64,000 nt of DNA from Acetobacteraceae bacterium (GTDB lineage Bacteria > Pseudomonadota > Alphaproteobacteria > Acetobacterales > Acetobacteraceae): contig JAIXWG010000038.1 in assembly GCA_027482245.1 (NCBI GenBank), positions 124,001-188,000 on the forward strand, written 5' to 3'. This document shows positions 1 through 8,132 of this stretch, in pieces. The notes beneath the pieces are model-generated. The model was not told where the DNA came from. It searched no databases and worked only from the letters and a program-made list of their open reading frames with translations. Positions within the stretch are counted from its first letter, which is position 1; every line of letters starts with the position of its first letter. A program made the position numbers and the translations under genes.

Positions 1-1234
1 AGGCGCCATCGGCGCCCGATCCATTGGTGCCGTCGCGATGCGGCATGCCGCCGGCGCCGCCGACCACCGGGTTGATGGCTGCCAGCACCGTCTCCCGCGT
101 GCGGTTGTCCACGGTGCGGACGTTCATGATGGAGCTGGTGCCGGCGGGCGCGGCCGGCATGCGGTCCGGGATCGCCAGGCTGAAGGCGCCGAAGATGAGG
201 GAGCGCAGCCGCGCACAGGTCAGGGACCGCATGCCGACCGCGGCCGGGAAGGTCGGGTTCAGCACCGTGCCTTCCGGCGCGATGCAGGTGAAGGGACGCA
301 CCAGCCCCGCATTCAGCAGGATCTGAGGGTTCAGCGTGTAGAGCACGTAGTAGACGCCCACCAGCAGCAGCGTGTGCCGTGCCGCGCCGCCCGTCGGCAC
401 GTTGAGCGCCGAGGTCAGCTGCGGGTCGGTGCCGGTGAAGTCGAGCGTCGCGCTGTCGCCCTGGATGCGGAGCGTCAGCGCCAGCCGGCAGGGATTGCCG
501 CCGGCCGAATCCTCATCCGTGTAGTCGCAGAAGAAGTACTCGCCGTCAGGGATGGATCGCAGGATCTCCCGCGCCTGGTGTTCGGCATAGTCCAGCAGCC
601 CGGCCTGGCCGGCGCGGAAGCCCTCCAGCCCGAACTTCTTCACCATGGCCAGCACCTTGCGCTCCCCGGTGTTCAGCGCGCCGACGAAGGCCTTGAGGTC
701 GCCGAGGTTCTGCTCCGGCTTGCGGACGTTGAGCAGCATGATGCGCAGCGCCTCCTCGTTCAGGGCGCCTTCGCGGTACATCTTCAGCGGCGGGATGCGC
801 ACGCCTTCCTGGTGGATCTCCGTCAGCGTGCGCGACAGGCTGGCCGGAACGGCGCCGCCCATGTCGGTGTTGTGGATGTGCCCGCTGGCGAAGGCGACGA
901 TCTCTTCCTCCCAGAAGATCGGCTTCCACATGTGCAGGTCCGGCGCATGGGTCGCCAGGAAGCCGCTATAGGGATCGTTGGTGGCGCCGATATCGCCCGG
1001 CCTGTAGTCGGGAATCATCCCGATGGCGGGGCCGTAGTTCAGCCCCACATACCAGGTGGCGCCGAGGTCCATCGGCACCGCGCTGACCTGGCCCGCGGGG
1101 TCGAGGATCTGGATGGTGAAGTCCTCCGTCTCCTTGACGAAGGTGGAATGCGCCGTGCGGTACAGCGTGTAGGCCATGTTCTCCGCCGCCGCGCGGGCGT
1201 GGTTGGCGAAGACCTGCAGCGTGACCTTGTCCAT
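1..1234 (-). CDS. hyuB: Hydantoinase B/oxoprolinase family protein, N-terminal part (gene runs off left edge)
   Basis: Beta subunit of an N-methylhydantoinase/5-oxoprolinase-type cytoplasmic enzyme; with HyuA, family members use ATP to open cyclic amides such as hydantoins or 5-oxoproline. The first 411 residues are visible, starting MDKVTLQVFANHAR. The family's opening signature (ENMAYTLYRTAHSTF) and a GATNDPY motif near residue 85 are intact. Full-length HyuB has roughly 550-600 residues, so the C-terminal third lies outside the window. The ATG is only five bases past the hyuA stop, so the pair is translationally coupled. The substrate cannot be deduced; a carboxylase-type relative (acetone/acetophenone carboxylase) is less likely because no gamma subunit is seen. 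Confidence 0.9.
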   Translation of the reverse strand, partial: MDKVTLQVFANHARAAAENMAYTLYRTAHSTFVKETEDFTIQILDPAGQVSAVPMDLGATWYVGLNYGPAIGMIPDYRPGDIGATNDPYSGFLATHAPDLHMWKPIFWEEEIVAFASGHIHNTDMGGAVPASLSRTLTEIHQEGVRIPPLKMYREGALNEEALRIMLLNVRKPEQNLGDLKAFVGALNTGERKVLAMVKKFGLEGFRAGQAGLLDYAEHQAREILRSIPDGEYFFCDYTDEDSAGGNPCRLALTLRIQGDSATLDFTGTDPQLTSALNVPTGGAARHTLLLVGVYYVLYTLNPQILLNAGLVRPFTCIAPEGTVLNPTFPAAVGMRSLTCARLRSLIFGAFSLAIPDRMPAAPAGTSSIMNVRTVDNRTRETVLAAINPVVGGAGGMPHRDGTNGSGADGA

Positions 1235-1239
1235 CGTCC

Positions 1240-3282
1240 TCAGCCTTCGGCCGTCAGGTGAAGGTTGCCATGCGCATCGACGGTGCCGGCATAGCCCGCG
1301 GGGATGCAGACCGTGCTGTCCTCCTGCACCACCACGGCGGGGCCGGTGAATGCGTGGCCGTGCAGCAGGTTCTCCCGCAGGAAGAGCGGCATGCGGTGAA
1401 GGGCGCCATCGTGCCAGACATCGACCAGCCGTTCCGGCCGGGGGGCACCGGCGACCTTGTCCTGCAGTGCAAAGTCGGGAGGCTCCGTCGCGCCGGCGAT
1501 GACGAGGCGGAGGTTGACGAGCTGTACGGGCGCGGCCTCGTCCGCGAAGGCGTAGATGGCGGCGTGGCGGGCATGGAAGGCGGCGCGGATGGCGTCGAGG
1601 TCGCCGCCCGCGATCCAGGCTTCCTCCAGCACCGTCTCGATCTCGAAGGACTGGCCGCGGTAGCGCATGTCGGCCGAAACCTGCAGCGCCGCGACACCAG
1701 TGAAGTTCTGGTCCCGGCGCAGCCAACGCTCGGCCTCCGCGCGCAGCGCCGCCAGCGCGGCGCGCAGCGGGTCCAGCCCATCCGGCCGGACCTCGATGAA
1801 CATGGTGCGGATGAAGTCGTTCTTCACCTCCGCCACCAGGCCGCCGAGCGCGCTGACGACGCCCGGGCGGCGCGGCACCATGACGCGGCGGATGCCGAGT
1901 TCCCGCGCCAGGAGGCAGCCCATCATCGGGCCGGCGCCGCCAAAGGGCACCAGGGTGAAGTCGCCGAGATCGACGCCGTAGCGCGCCACCAGCTTGTTCA
2001 CCTCCGCGAACATGGAGGAGATGGAGACCATGATGATGGCCTCCGCCGTCTCCTGCAGGCTTCGGCCGAGCTTCCGTGCCAGGTCCCCGACGACCGCCTC
2101 CGCCTTGCCCCGGTCCATGCTGACGGAGCGATAGGCGAGGGGCGCATGGCCGAGGAAGCCGCAGACCGCCATGGCGTCGGTGATGGTCGCGCGGTCGCCG
2201 CCGCGCCCGTAGCAGGCGGGGCCGGGCAGGGACCCCGCACTTTCCGGCCCCACCTTCAGCATGCCGAAGCCATCGACGGTGGCGATGGAGCCGCCGCCAT
2301 CGCCGATGGAGGTGACGGAGACGCTCGGCACATAGAGCGGGAATTCGCCGATCAGTTCGCCGGTGCCGAATTGGGGCCTGCCCTCGATGATCAGCGCGAC
2401 ATCGGCGCTGGTGCCGCCGATGTCGAGTGTGAGCGCATTCGGCACGCCCGCCTGCCGCGTCAGGAACGACGCCCCCATCACGCCCGACGCCGTGCCCGAC
2501 AGCAGCATGGAGACGCAGGAGCTGCGGCCCATGGCGATGTTCATCATGCCGCCATTGGACTTGGTGATCATCGGCGGCGCCGCCACGCCGCGGCCGCGCA
2601 GGGCCTGTTCCAGCGACTGCAGGTAGCCATCGACGCGCGGGAAGACGTAGCCGTTCAGGATCGCCGTCGTGGTGCGTTCGTATTCGCGGATCACCGGCCA
2701 GATCTCGGCCGCGCAGAAGACGAAGAGGTCCGGCGCCAGGCGCTGCACGATGGCCTTGGCGGCCTGTTCCTGCGCCTGGTTCCGGTAGGCGTGGAGGAAG
2801 GCGATGATGACGCCGCGCGCACCCCGCGCCCGCGCCAAATCCAGCGCGGCGGCCACGGCCTGTTCGTCCAGCGGCTCGGCCTCGCTCCCATCGGCCAGGA
2901 CGCGGCCGCCGACGCCGAAGATGCGGTCGCGCGGGATCAGCTGCTCCGGCCGCGCGCAGAACAGGCTGTACATCTCCGGCATGCGCAGCCGCGCCAGCTC
3001 GATCACATCCTCGAAGCCGGCATTGGTGATCAGGGCGAGGTCCGCGCCCTTGCGCTGGATGACGGTGTTGATGCCGACGGTGGTGCCGTGGACGAAGCTT
3101 GTCACCTCCGCCGGGTCCATGCCGTGGCGCTGCTGCAGCAGCGCGATGCCTTCCATCACCTCGCGGCCCGGCTCGTCCGGCGTGGTGAGGACCTTCAGCG
3201 TGTGCATCTGCCGGGTCGTCTCATCCAGCGCGCAGAAATCGATGAAGGTGCCGCCGATATCCACACCGATTCGCCAGCCCAT
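1240..3282 (-). CDS. hyuA: Hydantoinase A/oxoprolinase family protein
   Basis: ATP-binding alpha subunit partnering the downstream hyuB. 680 residues, normal for HyuA. The actin-like nucleotide-binding fold shows as GVDIGGTFIDF (residues 6-16), HGTTVGINTVI (65-75), LDIGGTSADV (286-295) and a late FGGAGPMMG phosphate loop. Where most family members read SGPAAGV, this protein has SGTASGV (262-268), a mild deviation. The start is set by the immediate GVDIGGTF fold; a GGGGA-like ribosome site lies upstream. It lies 86 bases downstream of the lysR stop on the same strand, so read-through from lysR or a separate promoter are both possible. Reaction class is firm, substrate is not. Confidence 0.92.
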   Translation of the reverse strand: MGWRIGVDIGGTFIDFCALDETTRQMHTLKVLTTPDEPGREVMEGIALLQQRHGMDPAEVTSFVHGTTVGINTVIQRKGADLALITNAGFEDVIELARLRMPEMYSLFCARPEQLIPRDRIFGVGGRVLADGSEAEPLDEQAVAAALDLARARGARGVIIAFLHAYRNQAQEQAAKAIVQRLAPDLFVFCAAEIWPVIREYERTTTAILNGYVFPRVDGYLQSLEQALRGRGVAAPPMITKSNGGMMNIAMGRSSCVSMLLSGTASGVMGASFLTRQAGVPNALTLDIGGTSADVALIIEGRPQFGTGELIGEFPLYVPSVSVTSIGDGGGSIATVDGFGMLKVGPESAGSLPGPACYGRGGDRATITDAMAVCGFLGHAPLAYRSVSMDRGKAEAVVGDLARKLGRSLQETAEAIIMVSISSMFAEVNKLVARYGVDLGDFTLVPFGGAGPMMGCLLARELGIRRVMVPRRPGVVSALGGLVAEVKNDFIRTMFIEVRPDGLDPLRAALAALRAEAERWLRRDQNFTGVAALQVSADMRYRGQSFEIETVLEEAWIAGGDLDAIRAAFHARHAAIYAFADEAAPVQLVNLRLVIAGATEPPDFALQDKVAGAPRPERLVDVWHDGALHRMPLFLRENLLHGHAFTGPAVVVQEDSTVCIPAGYAGTVDAHGNLHLTAEG

Positions 3283-3362
3283 GCCGCGTCCCCGTCAAAG
3301 CGGCCGCAGTGTCGGACCGCGCCCGGCACGCGTCCAAGACCGAGTGATGGTTCCGGGATAAG

Positions 3363-3380
3363 GCGCCCTTATGAGGGCGC
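3363..3380 (-). terminator. GC-rich hairpin over the lysR stop codon
   Basis: GCGCCCT, a four-base loop TATG, and AGGGCGC form a perfect 7-bp stem that spans the lysR stop codon (TAA at 3371-3369). No T-run follows on the minus strand, so intrinsic termination is doubtful. It may limit read-through into hyuA or protect the lysR message end. Confidence 0.3.
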
Positions 3381-4259
3381 GTAGCGGCTGCCGGCCTCCC
3401 GCAGCTTCCGGCGCAGCACGTTTTGGGTGGTGGATAGCGGCCGCCGCGTGCTGAACAGCAGCGAGATGGGCAGCGCCTGCCGCGGCAGGAACGGCCGCGT
3501 CACCAGGCCCTGGAAGCCGCTCCAGGGCACCAGCGCATCCACCAGCGCCACGCCCAGCCCCTGCTGCACGAAGCCGATGGCGGCGATGGAGACGTCGATC
3601 TCCACCTGCGGCAGGTAGCGCGTGCCCGCCTCGGCGAAGGCCTGCGCCAGCATCACCCCGGGCTGGCTGTCCGGGCGGTAGGAGATCAGTGTCTCCCCCT
3701 CCAGCTCGGCGGGGCCGATGCTGGGCTCCGCGGCCAGCCGGTGGCCCTGCGGCAGCAGGCAGACGATTTCGCTGCGGCCGATCCGCTCCGTCTGGATCAG
3801 CGGCTGCGGCGCGTCGTTCAGCGCAGCGCCGAGATCGGCCTCGCCATTGTCCAGCATGGTGGTCAGCACGGCCACGGAGACGATGAAGGACACCACCCGC
3901 ACGCCCGGGCAGGTGGCGCGGAAATCCGCCAGCGCCTGCGGCACGAAGGACAGCGCGGTGGGGGCGGAGGCCGCGAGGCGCAGCGCCCCCTGCTTCCCGT
4001 GCCGCAGGTCGGCGGCGAAGCGGCGGAAACCCTCCAGGTCCCGGTGCAGGCGCTCCGCTTCCGGGAAGAGCATGTTGGCCTCCGGCGTCGGCGTCAGCCG
4101 GCCGTGCAGGCGCTGGAAGAGGCGGAAGCCCAGCTGGTCCTCGGCATGCAGCAGCAGCTGGCTCAGCGCGGGCTGGGAGACATTGAGCGCCTGCGCCGCG
4201 GCCGTCAGCGTGCCGCAGCGCATGATGGTGCGAAAGACCTCGATCTGCCGTGCGTTCAT
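3369..4259 (-). CDS. LysR family transcriptional regulator
   Basis: 296-residue LysR-type regulator. The winged HTH is at residues 1-60 (MNARQIEVFRTIMRCGTLTAAAQ, split here as MNARQIEVFRT / IMRCGTLTAAAQ, then NVSQPALSQ), followed by a periplasmic-binding-protein-like effector domain (about 90-290). The start chosen is the ATG at 4259, where the HTH begins; upstream in-frame sequence is not HTH-like. It is divergent from the flavoprotein genes beginning at 4353 and lies upstream of hyuA on the same strand, so it may control both. A T-N11-A palindrome sits in the divergent gap. The effector is unknown. Confidence 0.92.
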   Translation of the reverse strand: MNARQIEVFRTIMRCGTLTAAAQALNVSQPALSQLLLHAEDQLGFRLFQRLHGRLTPTPEANMLFPEAERLHRDLEGFRRFAADLRHGKQGALRLAASAPTALSFVPQALADFRATCPGVRVVSFIVSVAVLTTMLDNGEADLGAALNDAPQPLIQTERIGRSEIVCLLPQGHRLAAEPSIGPAELEGETLISYRPDSQPGVMLAQAFAEAGTRYLPQVEIDVSIAAIGFVQQGLGVALVDALVPWSGFQGLVTRPFLPRQALPISLLFSTRRPLSTTQNVLRRKLREAGSRYAPS

Positions 4260-4280
4260 GGGTCGCTCACCGGGTCCGCC

Positions 4281-4295
4281 ATAGGTCGGGCTTAT
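4281..4295. promoter_or_regulatory. Probable LysR-binding site (T-N11-A)
   Basis: ATAGGTCGGGCTTAT in the 93-base gap between lysR and the divergent flavoprotein operon. ATA and TAT form outer inverted arms with the T-N11-A spacing typical of LysR boxes; one arm position mismatches. Position between divergent genes supports autoregulation plus activation of the downstream operon. Confidence 0.45.
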
Positions 4296-4352
4296 GAAAG
4301 CAGGGCCGATGCCGATTGGACAGGCCGGACCTCCGGCCCGAGGCTGGGCTTC

Positions 4353-4673
4353 ATGCGGGCAGGCGATCATCAGGCGGGGTTGTTCCGCCGATTGGCGGAA
4401 ACCGGGCGGCGGCCGGTGCGGCTGTGGGTCGATGGCAACGCCATCGAGGCGCTGGAGGGCGACACGCTGATGGTGGCGATCCTCACCCATGGATCGCAGC
4501 TGCGGCAGAGCGAGTTCGGCGATGGCGCGCGGGCCGGCTTCTGCCTGATGGGCGCCTGCCAGGATTGCTGGGTCTGGACGGAGGCCGGCGACCGGCTGCG
4601 CGCCTGCACCACCCCCGTCGAGGAGTCGCTCCGCATCGTGACGCGGGAGGTTCCGTGGCGGGCGCTGCCATAA
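4353..4673 (+). CDS. (2Fe-2S)-binding subunit of flavoprotein dehydrogenase (HcnA/gamma type)
   Basis: 106-residue ferredoxin-like subunit. Four cysteines (C64, C69, C72, C85) in GFCLMGACQDCWV...RACTTPV match the plant-type 2Fe-2S pattern seen in HcnA, in the gamma subunit of hydroxyproline dehydrogenase and in the N-terminal domain of sarcosine oxidase alpha. Its role would be electron transfer within a membrane-associated amino-acid/opine dehydrogenase. The ATG at 4353 gives a compact protein that begins just before the conserved GRRPVRLWVDG strand; no strong ribosome site is visible. It overlaps the next gene by 19 bases, so all three subunits are probably cotranscribed. Confidence 0.85.
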   Translation: MRAGDHQAGLFRRLAETGRRPVRLWVDGNAIEALEGDTLMVAILTHGSQLRQSEFGDGARAGFCLMGACQDCWVWTEAGDRLRACTTPVEESLRIVTREVPWRALP

Positions 4674-6031
4674 TCGTCATCGGCGCCGGGCCGGCCGGCA
4701 TCCGTGCGGCAGGGCGCCTGGTGGAAGCCGGGCTGCGCCCGGTGCTGATCGACGAGAATGAGCGCAGCGGCGGGCAGATCTATCGCCGCCAGCCCGCCGG
4801 CTTCACGCGGCCGGCCGCGGCGCTCTACGGGTCGGAGGCAGCGAAGGCGGTGGCCCTGCACACGGCGGCGGATGCGCTGGCGTCGCGCGTGGACTACCGC
4901 CCCGGCACGCTGGTCTGGGGCATCGCCGATGGCGCGGTGCTGACGCAGCGTGGCGATCGGCTGGAGCGCCTGCCCCATGCGGCGCTGATCCTCTGCTCCG
5001 GCGCGACGGACCGCATCATGCCACTGCCCGGCTGGACCCTGCCCGGCGTCTACAGCCTGGGCGCGGCGCAGATCGCGCTGAAGGCGCAGGCCTGCGCGAT
5101 CGGGTCGCGCGTGGTGTTCCTGGGCACCGGGCCGCTGCTCTACCTCGTGGCCTGGCAATACGCGAAGGCGGGCGCGAGAGTCGCCGCGGTGCTGGATACC
5201 GGCCCCTTCCGGCGCCGCGTGATGGCCGCCCCGGCGCTGGCCGCGCGGCCGGCGGTGCTGGCGCAGGGGATCCGCTACCTGGCCGCGTTGCGGCGCGCCG
5301 GCATTCCCGTCCTCACCGGCGTCACGCCGCTCCGCATCGAGGGGCAAGGCCGCGTCGGGGCCGTGGTGCTGCGCGACCGCGCGGGGCGGGAGCAGCGGAT
5401 CGAGGCCGATGCCGTCGGTCTCGGCCACGGTCTGCGATCGGAGACGCAGCTGGCGGACCTCGCGAAGGCGCGCTTCACCTTCGACGCGGTGGCCCGCCAA
5501 TGGCTGCCGGCGATGGATGCGGATGGGCGCAGCAGCGTGCCGCACGTCTATCTCGCGGGGGATGGCGCCGTCGTGCGCGGTGCCGATGCGGCGGAGCTGG
5601 CCGGGCGGCTCGCCGCCTGCGCCGCGCTGCGGGACGCGGGCCATGCCGTGCCGGAGGCGGAGTTCACCCGCCTGCGGGCGGCGCTGCGCCCGATGTCGCG
5701 CTTCCGCCAGGGGCTGGAGGAGGGATTCCCCTGGCCCGGGCACCTCGCGGCCGGCCTGCCTGACGAGACGATCATCTGCCGCTGCGAGGCCATCACCGCC
5801 GGCGACATCCGCCGCACCGTCGCGGAGACCGGCGCGCCGGAACTGAACCGCGCCAAGTCGCTCGGCCGCGTCGGCATGGGGCGCTGCCAGGGCCGGATCT
5901 GCGGGCTGGCGGCCGCGGAGGTCATCGCCGCCGCCCGTGGCGTGCCGGTGGAGGAGGTGGGGCGGCTGCGCGGGGCCGCGCCGATCAAGCCCCTGCCGCT
6001 GACCGCGGAGCTCGCAGCCGATGAAGGCTGA
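4655..6031 (+). CDS. FAD/NAD(P)-binding subunit with BFD-type [2Fe-2S] domain (HcnB/OoxA type)
   Basis: 458-residue pyridine-nucleotide-disulfide-oxidoreductase-fold subunit. A GAGPAG dinucleotide motif is at residues 10-15, an ENERSGGQIYRR flavin region follows, and a C-terminal BFD-like iron-sulfur domain has C375-x-C377-x33-C411-x4-C416. The GTG start at 4655 is favoured because GGGAGG lies four to five bases upstream and the protein then begins directly with the Rossmann strand VAGAAIIVIGAGPAG. Family members include cyanide synthase HcnB, opine oxidase OoxA and hydroxyproline dehydrogenase alpha; the substrate is undetermined here. It starts inside the 2Fe-2S gene and ends 11 bases inside the next gene. 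Confidence 0.88.
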   Translation: MAGAAIIVIGAGPAGIRAAGRLVEAGLRPVLIDENERSGGQIYRRQPAGFTRPAAALYGSEAAKAVALHTAADALASRVDYRPGTLVWGIADGAVLTQRGDRLERLPHAALILCSGATDRIMPLPGWTLPGVYSLGAAQIALKAQACAIGSRVVFLGTGPLLYLVAWQYAKAGARVAAVLDTGPFRRRVMAAPALAARPAVLAQGIRYLAALRRAGIPVLTGVTPLRIEGQGRVGAVVLRDRAGREQRIEADAVGLGHGLRSETQLADLAKARFTFDAVARQWLPAMDADGRSSVPHVYLAGDGAVVRGADAAELAGRLAACAALRDAGHAVPEAEFTRLRAALRPMSRFRQGLEEGFPWPGHLAAGLPDETIICRCEAITAGDIRRTVAETGAPELNRAKSLGRVGMGRCQGRICGLAAAEVIAAARGVPVEEVGRLRGAAPIKPLPLTAELAADEG

Positions 6032-7172
6032 CGTCATCATCATCGGCGGCGGGCTGATGGGCAGCGCCACCGCCTTCTTCCTGCGCCGCCGCGGCCTGTC
6101 CGTGATCCTGCTGGAGCGCGACCTGGTCGGGCAGGCCGCCACCGTGGCCAGCTTCGGGAACATCCGCCGCCAGGGCCGCTTCCTGCCGCAGCTGCCGCTG
6201 GCCAATTTGTCGCGCGACCTCTGGGGCCGCCTGCCGGAACTGATCGGGGAGGATCTGGAATTCCTGGCCACCGGCCACCTCCGCGTCTGCTTCCGGGAGG
6301 CGGAGATCGGCCGGATGGAGCAGTATGCGCGGGACTGCCTGCCCTACGGCCTGAAGCTGGAGCTGGTCAGCCGCAACGCGCTGCGCGAACGCTTCCCCTA
6401 CCTGTCGCCGGAGGCGGTCATGGCCTCCTACTCGTCCCTCGATGGTCACGCCAATCCGCGGCTCGCGGCGCCGGCCTTTGCGCGCGCCGCGCGGCGCGAA
6501 GGGGCCGTGGTGGTAGAGAATGCGGAGGTGATCGGCATCGCCCGCGGTGCCGAGGATTTCGTGGTGGAGACGCGCGCCGACGTCCATCACGCGCCGATGG
6601 TCCAGGTCTCGGCGGGGGCCTGGGGGCAGCGCCTGTCGGCCGCGCTGGGCGAGGACGTGCCGCTGACGCCCGCCGGCCCGCAGATGGGCGTGACGGAGCC
6701 CGCGCCCTACCGCATCCCCGAGGTGATGGGCATCCACACCGATGTCGCGGCGGAGGGCGTCTATCTTCGCCAAGTGAAGCGCGGCAACATCGTCTTCGGC
6801 GGCGGCCGGCGCGATGCCGCCTCGCTCGACACGAAGCGCGCGACGCTGAACCCGCTGAACACGATGAACCAGATGCCGCATCTGCGGCGGCTGCTGCCCG
6901 CCATGGCGCAGCTGCGCGTCATCCGCACCTGGAGCGGCGTGGAGGGCTACCTGCGCGACGACATCCCGGTGATGGGGCCGAGCGGCGTGACGCCGGGCCT
7001 GTTCTACGCCTTCGGCTTCTGCGGCCACGGCTTCCAGCTCGGCCCCGGCGTCGGCGCGACGATGGCGGAGCTGATCGCGACCGGCCGCACCAGCGTGCCG
7101 ATCGAGCCCTTCCACATCAGCCGCTTCGCCGCCTGGCGACCGGCCGCAGGGGCGGTCCCGCAGCAGGGCTGA
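6021..7172 (+). CDS. FAD-dependent oxidoreductase, DAO family (HcnC/beta type)
   Basis: 383-residue D-amino-acid-oxidase-fold subunit that should carry the substrate-oxidising FAD. GGGLMG (residues 9-14) is the dinucleotide-binding turn, LLERD ends the second strand, and a C-terminal GFCGHGFQLGPGVG motif binds the flavin, as in glycine oxidase, sarcosine oxidase beta and HcnC. It overlaps the HcnB-type gene by 11 bases and is the last gene of the three-gene operon; the next gene, iclR, converges 27 bases away. With a hydantoinase operon on the other side of the lysR, an imino- or N-substituted amino acid is a reasonable guess for the substrate. Confidence 0.88.
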   Translation: MKADVIIIGGGLMGSATAFFLRRRGLSVILLERDLVGQAATVASFGNIRRQGRFLPQLPLANLSRDLWGRLPELIGEDLEFLATGHLRVCFREAEIGRMEQYARDCLPYGLKLELVSRNALRERFPYLSPEAVMASYSSLDGHANPRLAAPAFARAARREGAVVVENAEVIGIARGAEDFVVETRADVHHAPMVQVSAGAWGQRLSAALGEDVPLTPAGPQMGVTEPAPYRIPEVMGIHTDVAAEGVYLRQVKRGNIVFGGGRRDAASLDTKRATLNPLNTMNQMPHLRRLLPAMAQLRVIRTWSGVEGYLRDDIPVMGPSGVTPGLFYAFGFCGHGFQLGPGVGATMAELIATGRTSVPIEPFHISRFAAWRPAAGAVPQQG

Positions 7173-7199
7173 AGGGGCACGCCGCCGCGCGGAGGGCGA

Positions 7200-8006
7200 T
7201 CATCCAGCGGCCGCGAGGGCGAGGCCGAGTTCGGCCGCCTTCTCCAGCAGCGGCGCGCGCACCGCGAGCGCGAACTCCTCCGCGGACAGGCGCATCGCCG
7301 GCGCGGCGACGCTGACGGCCGCGATGGCGTGCTGGCTGACGTCCAGCACCGGCGCCGCCAGCACCCGCAACCCGTTGACGCGCGACCAGTCGGTCAGGGC
7401 GGTGCCGTCGCGCCGCACCTCCGCGAGGCGCGCGCGCAGCGCCTCCGGCCCTTCCGGCACGCCCGGCCCGGCCCGGTCGAAGCGGCTGGCGCGCAGGACC
7501 GCCTCCAGCTCCGCCTCCGGCAGGAAGGCCAGCACCGCATGCCCGATCGCGGAGGCGATGGCCGGGATGCGGGAGCCGACGCGGATATCGACGCCCATCC
7601 GGACCAGGCCCGCCTGCGCACGCTCGATATAGACGATGTCGGCGCCATCGAGGACGCCGAGGCTCGCAGCCTCGTTCACCTCCCCGACCAGGCTGCGCAG
7701 CACGGGGCGCGCCAGGTCGCGCATGTCCATGCGGGCGATGGCGTTGAAGCCGAGTTCGAGCGGCTTGAGCGTCAGCCGGAAGCGCCGGCTTCCAGGCACC
7801 TTCGCGACGTAGCCGAGCGCGACCAGGGTGTTCAGCATCCGGAAGGTGGTGCCGTCATCGAGCCCGGCGCGGCGGGCGACCTCGCTCTGCAGCAGTTCGG
7901 GCTCCTCGGCGGTGAAAGCCTCCAGCACGCGGAAGCCCTTGGCGAGGGAATGGACGAGGTTCTTGTCCTTCCCCCCGGGTGCGTCGTCATCGGCAGCCTT
8001 CGGCAT
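7200..8006 (-). CDS. IclR family transcriptional regulator
   Basis: 268 residues from the ATG at 8006 (MPKAADDDAPGG). An IclR HTH occupies about residues 15-70 (SLAKGFRVLEAF, then SEVARRAGLDDGTTFRML), and the effector domain fills the rest with a conserved GHAVLAFLP region. A longer in-frame ATG exists at 8024, but GAAGGA lies eight bases before 8006, so the shorter form is preferred. It is transcribed away from the hyuA2-hyuB2 operon and probably controls it through palindromes in the 126-base divergent gap. Effector unknown; likely an intermediate of the cyclic-amide pathway. Confidence 0.92.
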   Translation of the reverse strand: MPKAADDDAPGGKDKNLVHSLAKGFRVLEAFTAEEPELLQSEVARRAGLDDGTTFRMLNTLVALGYVAKVPGSRRFRLTLKPLELGFNAIARMDMRDLARPVLRSLVGEVNEAASLGVLDGADIVYIERAQAGLVRMGVDIRVGSRIPAIASAIGHAVLAFLPEAELEAVLRASRFDRAGPGVPEGPEALRARLAEVRRDGTALTDWSRVNGLRVLAAPVLDVSQHAIAAVSVAAPAMRLSAEEFALAVRAPLLEKAAELGLALAAAG

Positions 8007-8023
8007 GCGAAAAATCCTTCGCA
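8006..8023. promoter_or_regulatory. Inverted repeat over the iclR ribosome-binding site
   Basis: TGCGAA, six bases, TTCGCA: a perfect 6-6-6 inverted repeat that covers the iclR ribosome site and abuts its start codon. Its arms use the same GCGAA/TTCGC core as the palindromes at 8074-8098, suggesting a secondary IclR site for autoregulation, or a hairpin in the iclR leader. Confidence 0.4.
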
Positions 8024-8030
8024 AATCTTA

Positions 8031-8060
8031 TTGACAGGAGCGGAAGCACGTCATTACACC
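8031..8060 (+). promoter_or_regulatory. Candidate promoter of the hyuA2 operon
   Basis: A perfect -35 hexamer TTGACA (8031-8036) is followed after 18 bases by TACACC (8055-8060), a weak -10. The implied start of transcription, near 8067, lies just before the palindromes at 8074-8098, an arrangement that suits repression. The -10 match is only three of six, so this is tentative. Confidence 0.4.
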
Positions 8061-8073
8061 GGACGCAGCAATA

Positions 8074-8098
8074 GCGAAGTTATCTTCGCATTCCGAAG
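8074..8098. promoter_or_regulatory. Two overlapping IclR-type operator palindromes
   Basis: GCGAAG-TTAT-CTTCGC (8074-8089) is a perfect inverted repeat. It shares its right arm with CTTCGCATTCCGAAG (8084-8098), a 15-bp near-palindrome of the CTTCG-N5-CGAAG form. IclR family regulators commonly bind 15-bp palindromes of this geometry. The sites sit between iclR and hyuA2, downstream of the candidate promoter. Confidence 0.55.
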
Positions 8099-8132
8099 TT
8101 CTGTCAACAAGCCCCGGAGGAACGCGCCAACC

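Noticed and set aside
38-1261. Plus-strand open frame opposite hyuB
   Set aside because: The minus strand encodes a continuous HyuB with conserved motifs; the plus frame is an antisense shadow.
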